A DNA stretch of 64,000 nt. It comes from Pseudomonas sp. Irchel 3E13. GTDB taxonomy: Bacteria > Pseudomonadota > Gammaproteobacteria > Pseudomonadales > Pseudomonadaceae. The notes under the pieces are model-generated. The model had not been told where the DNA came from. It saw nothing but the letters and a program-made list of their open reading frames with translations, and made no database searches. The translations under genes were made by a program, and so were the position numbers. Positions 61,169 to 64,000 of the stretch are shown piece by piece (positions within the stretch are counted from its first letter, which is position 1; each line of letters starts with the position of its first letter). The stretch covers positions 1 through 64,000 of the forward strand of contig NZ_FYDX01000022.1 of assembly GCF_900187455.1 (NCBI RefSeq). Direction: 5' to 3'.

Positions 61169-62794
61169 TTATGGCTTCACGCTGACGCCGTAGAAGTCAT
61201 TCAGTGCAAACGGACTGATCTTGAAATCCTCCACCGTCTTGCGCATCGGCTGGTAGACCGTGGAGTGGGCGATCGGGGTGATCGGCACCTGGTCCTTGAG
61301 GATGTGCTGGGCCTGTTTGTACAGCGCGATGCGCTTGTTCTGGTCAGTGGTGGTCTTGGCTTCCTTGACCAGCTTGTCGTAGCCGGTGTCGCACCAGTGG
61401 GAGAAGTTGTTGCCGTTGACCGCGTCGCAGCCGTACAGGGTGCCGAGCCAGTTGTCCGGGTCGCCGTTGTCGCCGCTCCAGCCGATCAGCATGGCGCCGT
61501 TCTCGCCGTCCTTGGAGCGTTTGATGTACTCGCCCCATTCGTAGCTGACGATGCGCGCCTTGATGCCGATCTTCGCCCAGTCGGACTGGAGCATCTCGGC
61601 CATCAGCTTGGCGTTGGGGTTGTAAGGGCGCTGCACCGGCATGGCCCACAGGGTGATCTCGGTGCCTTCCTTGACGCCGGCTTCCTTGAGCAGTTGCCGG
61701 GCTTTTTCGGGGTTGTATTCGGTGCCCTTGATGGTGTCGTCGTAAGACCACTGGGTCGGCGGCATGGCGTTGACCGCCAATTGCCCCGCGCCCTGGTACA
61801 CCGAATCGATGATCTGCTGCTTGTTCACCGCCATGTCCAGCGCCTGGCGCACCTTGAGCTGGGCCATCGGGTTGGGCTCGTTGCTGCCCTTGATCTTGTC
61901 CATCACGTTGTAGGCGATGTAGCCGAGGTTGAAGCCGGCCTGGGACGGCATCTGCAGGTTCGGATCGGCCTTCAGGGCCTCGAGGTCAGCGGGGCGCGGG
62001 AACAGGGTGACCTGGCACTCGTTTTTCTTCAGCTTCTGCATGCGCACCGAGGCGTCGGTGGTGATGGCGAAGATCAGGTTGTCGATCTTCACCTCGTCCG
62101 GGCTCCAGTAGTCCTTGTTGCCCTTGAAGCGGATCTGCGCGTCTTTCTGGTACTTGCTGAACACGAACGGACCGGTGCCGATGGGCTTCTGGTTGATGTC
62201 CGCGGCCTTGCCCTGCTTGAGCAACTGCTCGGCGTATTCGGCGGACTGGATCGAGGCGAAGCTCATGGCGATGTTCTGGATGAACGCGGCGTCGACGGCG
62301 GCGAGGGTGAACTTCACGGTGTGCTCGTCGACCTTCTCCACCTGCTTGATGTTCGCGTCCATGCCCATGTCGGTGAAGTACGGGAACTCGGTGGGGTACG
62401 CCTTGCGGAACGGCATGTCCTTGTCGAGCATGCGGTTGAAGGTGAACAGCACGTCGTCGGCGTTGAATGCGCGGGTCGGCTTGAAGTAGTCGGTGGTGTG
62501 GAACTTGACCCCTTCGCGCAGGTGGAAGGTGTAGCTCAGGCCGTCATCGGCGACGTCCCAGCGGGTTGCCAGGCCGGGAATGACCTGGGTGCCGCCGCGC
62601 TCGAACTGGGCGAGGCGGTTGAACATGGTTTCGGAGGAGGCGTCGAAGTCGGTGCCGGTGGTGTACTGCGCGGGGTCGAAGCCGGCGGGGCTGCCTTCGG
62701 AGCAGTAGACGAGATTGCTCGCGGCGTGCGCGGCCGGAGTGGCGGCGAGCAGACCTGCGCCGACCAGGAACGGAATGACTGCGGTTTTCAGCAT
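61169..62794 (-). CDS. Dipeptide-binding protein (DppA paralogue)
   Basis: The 541-residue periplasmic protein has a signal peptide ending AAHA (about 25) and NLVYCSEGSPAGFDPAQYTTG. It shares long blocks with its downstream paralogue (AMPVQRPYNPNAKLMAE, SYEWGEYIKRSKDGEN, GWSGDNGDPDNWLGTLYGC). It is the first gene of the leftward dpp cluster, about 270 bases from the next. Different paralogues are expected to widen the range of dipeptides presented to one DppBCDF channel. Confidence 0.9.
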   Translation of the reverse strand: MLKTAVIPFLVGAGLLAATPAAHAASNLVYCSEGSPAGFDPAQYTTGTDFDASSETMFNRLAQFERGGTQVIPGLATRWDVADDGLSYTFHLREGVKFHTTDYFKPTRAFNADDVLFTFNRMLDKDMPFRKAYPTEFPYFTDMGMDANIKQVEKVDEHTVKFTLAAVDAAFIQNIAMSFASIQSAEYAEQLLKQGKAADINQKPIGTGPFVFSKYQKDAQIRFKGNKDYWSPDEVKIDNLIFAITTDASVRMQKLKKNECQVTLFPRPADLEALKADPNLQMPSQAGFNLGYIAYNVMDKIKGSNEPNPMAQLKVRQALDMAVNKQQIIDSVYQGAGQLAVNAMPPTQWSYDDTIKGTEYNPEKARQLLKEAGVKEGTEITLWAMPVQRPYNPNAKLMAEMLQSDWAKIGIKARIVSYEWGEYIKRSKDGENGAMLIGWSGDNGDPDNWLGTLYGCDAVNGNNFSHWCDTGYDKLVKEAKTTTDQNKRIALYKQAQHILKDQVPITPIAHSTVYQPMRKTVEDFKISPFALNDFYGVSVKP

Positions 62795-62955
62795 GGTGGC
62801 CTCATTGTTGTCATTTTTTGAGCGGGCGGCCTTGTGAGCCGACCTGCGGATATTTATGCCAACGATTGAGGATAGCTGTTTGGTGGGAAAGTGAAGCGGG
62901 GGGGCAGGCAGGAGACCGGGTCGTGGCGGCTAGGCGCTAGCCGACTGTTTTTAGC

Positions 62956-63003
62956 GCTCTTGAGATCGAGCGCCGCGCGGGCGGCGCTCGATCTCAAGGG
63001 CGC
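62956..63003. repeat. Perfect 40-base palindrome with extended arms
   Basis: Arms of 18 bases at 62959-62976 and 62981-62998 (starting CTTGAGATCGAGCG) are exact complements around GCGG. AGCGC/GCGCT outside extends the pairing past one mismatch. No T run follows on either side. It lies between the SIMPL gene and the first dppA paralogue. Confidence 0.9.
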
Positions 63004-63046
63004 TGGAAAACTCCCGACATGCGCCCAGTGGCCGTAGAAACCCCGT

Positions 63047-63757
63047 TTAAGGCATCTGCACTTCAATAGTGCCATCCGCGCTGATGCTCACCTGCGCAGT
63101 GCCGGCTTCGACCTGCGGCGACGGCGCGGCTTCGGCATCCATGCTGGCCTTCATCATCATCGGCGCACGCATGTACGGCTGTGGGTAGCCGCTGCTGTTG
63201 AGGTTCAGGCTGACCACTTTGTAGCCCTTGCCGCCCAACGCCTCGGTGGCGATCTGCGCGCGGGCCTTGAAGGCGTCGACCGCGTCCTTGAGCAGTTCGT
63301 CTTCGCTGGTCTTGCGTGTTGCGGGCGCAACGGCGAAGTCCATGCCGCCCATTTTCAGGGTTTGCAGCAGCTCGCCGGTCAGGCCGGAGAGGGCCGGGAA
63401 ATTGCCGCTTTCCAGGCGCAGTTCGGCGCGTTCACGCCAGCCGGTGATTTTCTGGCCTTTGTCGTCGTAGATCGGGTAGGCATTGCGGCTGCCCTGGCTG
63501 ATCTTCACGTCCTTGGCCTGACGGGCCTTTTCCAGCGCCTTGTTCAGCGTGGTGGTGATCTCGGCGGCGAGTTTCGCCGGATCAGTGTTCTGTGCTTCGC
63601 TGTACAGGGTCACGACCATCAGGTCGCGGGTCACTTCCTTGCTGGCTTCGGCGCGCAGCGATACCTGGTTGTAACGCGGCTCGTCCGCCAGAACGGGAAG
63701 GCTGGCCAGGAGGCTGGCGGCCAGCAGGACCTTGGCGCTACGGCTAGGGGTATGCAT
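63047..63757 (-). CDS. SIMPL-domain (DUF541) periplasmic protein
   Basis: The 236-residue protein from ATG 63757 (AAGGAG upstream) has a signal peptide ending SLPVLA (about 24) and one SIMPL domain (about 30-236, with YNQVSLRAEASKEVTRDLMVVTLYSEAQNTDPAKLAAEI). Proteins of this family form periplasmic oligomers, linked in some species to oxidative stress or outer-membrane function. The exact role here is unknown. The frame upstream to 63856 is not supported. Confidence 0.85.
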   Translation of the reverse strand: MHTPSRSAKVLLAASLLASLPVLADEPRYNQVSLRAEASKEVTRDLMVVTLYSEAQNTDPAKLAAEITTTLNKALEKARQAKDVKISQGSRNAYPIYDDKGQKITGWRERAELRLESGNFPALSGLTGELLQTLKMGGMDFAVAPATRKTSEDELLKDAVDAFKARAQIATEALGGKGYKVVSLNLNSSGYPQPYMRAPMMMKASMDAEAAPSPQVEAGTAQVSISADGTIEVQMP

Positions 63758-63908
63758 GGATAACTCCTTGAAAAATGGGCGTGGCCGATACGATCCTGTG
63801 CCACGCAGACCCTGTCTGACCTTGAAAATAGCAGCAAGGTTCCAGAAGGCCATCATTTATCCCCGGTGTGGCGAGTTGCCGCATTGCTGCAGACCAGGGC
63901 GTCGCTTG

Positions 63909-63950
63909 GGTATACTCGCGGCGGTTTACCTGGAGCACTCATCAGGAGAG
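63909..63950 (+). promoter_or_regulatory. Possible promoter of the last gene
   Basis: TATACT at 63911-63916 is a close -10 match about 40 bases before the ATG at 63954. A clear -35 is not evident. Confidence 0.35.
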
Positions 63951-63953
63951 CTC

Positions 63954-64000
63954 ATGCTCGCCCCCGAAAAAATGCTGTCCGCCACCCGCCAGAATCTCTG
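63954..64000 (+). CDS. 5' end of an unrecognised gene, cut by the window
   Basis: ATG 63954 follows CAGGAGAG, a good ribosome site, and gives MLAPEKMLSATRQNL before the window ends. Fifteen residues are too few to name a family. Confidence 0.5.
   Translation, partial: MLAPEKMLSATRQNL

Noticed and set aside
62846..62862. Sigma-54-like sequence on the minus strand before the first dppA paralogue (TTGGCAT...CCGC)
   Set aside because: The GG and GC are eleven bases apart rather than the strict ten, so it should not work as a sigma-54 promoter.

Overview
The window is a stretch of a Pseudomonas chromosome, most likely of the P. fluorescens lineage. The evidence is gene order and protein sequence: queA-tgt-yajC-secD-secF, suhB/trmJ-cysE-isc operon-ndk-rlmN-pilW-rodZ-ispG-hisS-yfgM-bamB-der, a piuB/piuA/piuC block followed by speC, fecIRA, opuCDCBA, and a dppA-opdP-dppBCDF locus. 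All of these are high-GC Pseudomonas-type genes. The exception is the first ~2.1 kb, which is visibly AT-rich and carries mobile DNA.

Regions. (1) 1-2128: the end of an IS3-family element that has cut into an unrecognised gene, then over 1 kb of AT-rich DNA with several inverted repeats, a hexamer tandem repeat and a G-quadruplex-prone C-rich run. It stops at the 3' end of a tRNA-Leu(CAA) gene, the usual edge of a tRNA-integrated island. (2) 2129-7741: tRNA-Leu, tRNA queuosine genes (queA, tgt) and the Sec accessory genes (yajC, secD, secF). (3) 7861-17193: a glycine-zipper protein, suhB, trmJ-cysE, then the complete ISC iron-sulfur assembly operon (iscR-S-U-A, hscB-A, fdx, iscX) with a recognisable IscR operator, and ndk. 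(4) 17222-25965: rlmN, pilW, rodZ, ispG, hisS, yfgM, bamB, der. (5) 26139-28066: a methionine/glutamine aminotransferase coupled to an omega-amidase. (6) 28103-34726: a siderophore-uptake block, with a PepSY-flavodoxin-FNR reductase, a TonB receptor, a PKHD hydroxylase and a Sel1 protein. (7) 34775-36142: ornithine decarboxylase speC with a long leader containing an intrinsic terminator, which I consider the best candidate here for undescribed RNA-level control. (8) 36601-40629: FecI/FecR/FecA signalling for ferric citrate-type uptake.

(9) 40724-44160: OpuC betaine/choline-type ABC transporter. (10) 44547-45227: HigBA-like toxin-antitoxin pair. (11) 45338-46921: prfC. (12) 47025-50824: a probable polyamine or amine cluster (binding protein, cupin, PuuB-like FAD oxidase, SnoaL-AraC fusion regulator). 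(13) 51076-52074: a membrane protein behind a sigma-54-like promoter plus a 24-residue membrane miniprotein. (14) 52179-62794: dipeptide uptake, with DppBCDF, three paralogous binding proteins and an OprD-family porin. (15) 63047-64000: a SIMPL-domain protein and the start of one more gene.

Recurring themes are iron (isc, piu, fec), polyamines (speC and the 47-50.8 kb cluster) and nitrogen/peptide scavenging (omega-amidase, dpp). Palindromic REP-type elements sit in several intergenic gaps. Gene names come from recognised protein features and remembered Pseudomonas synteny; no database search was run.
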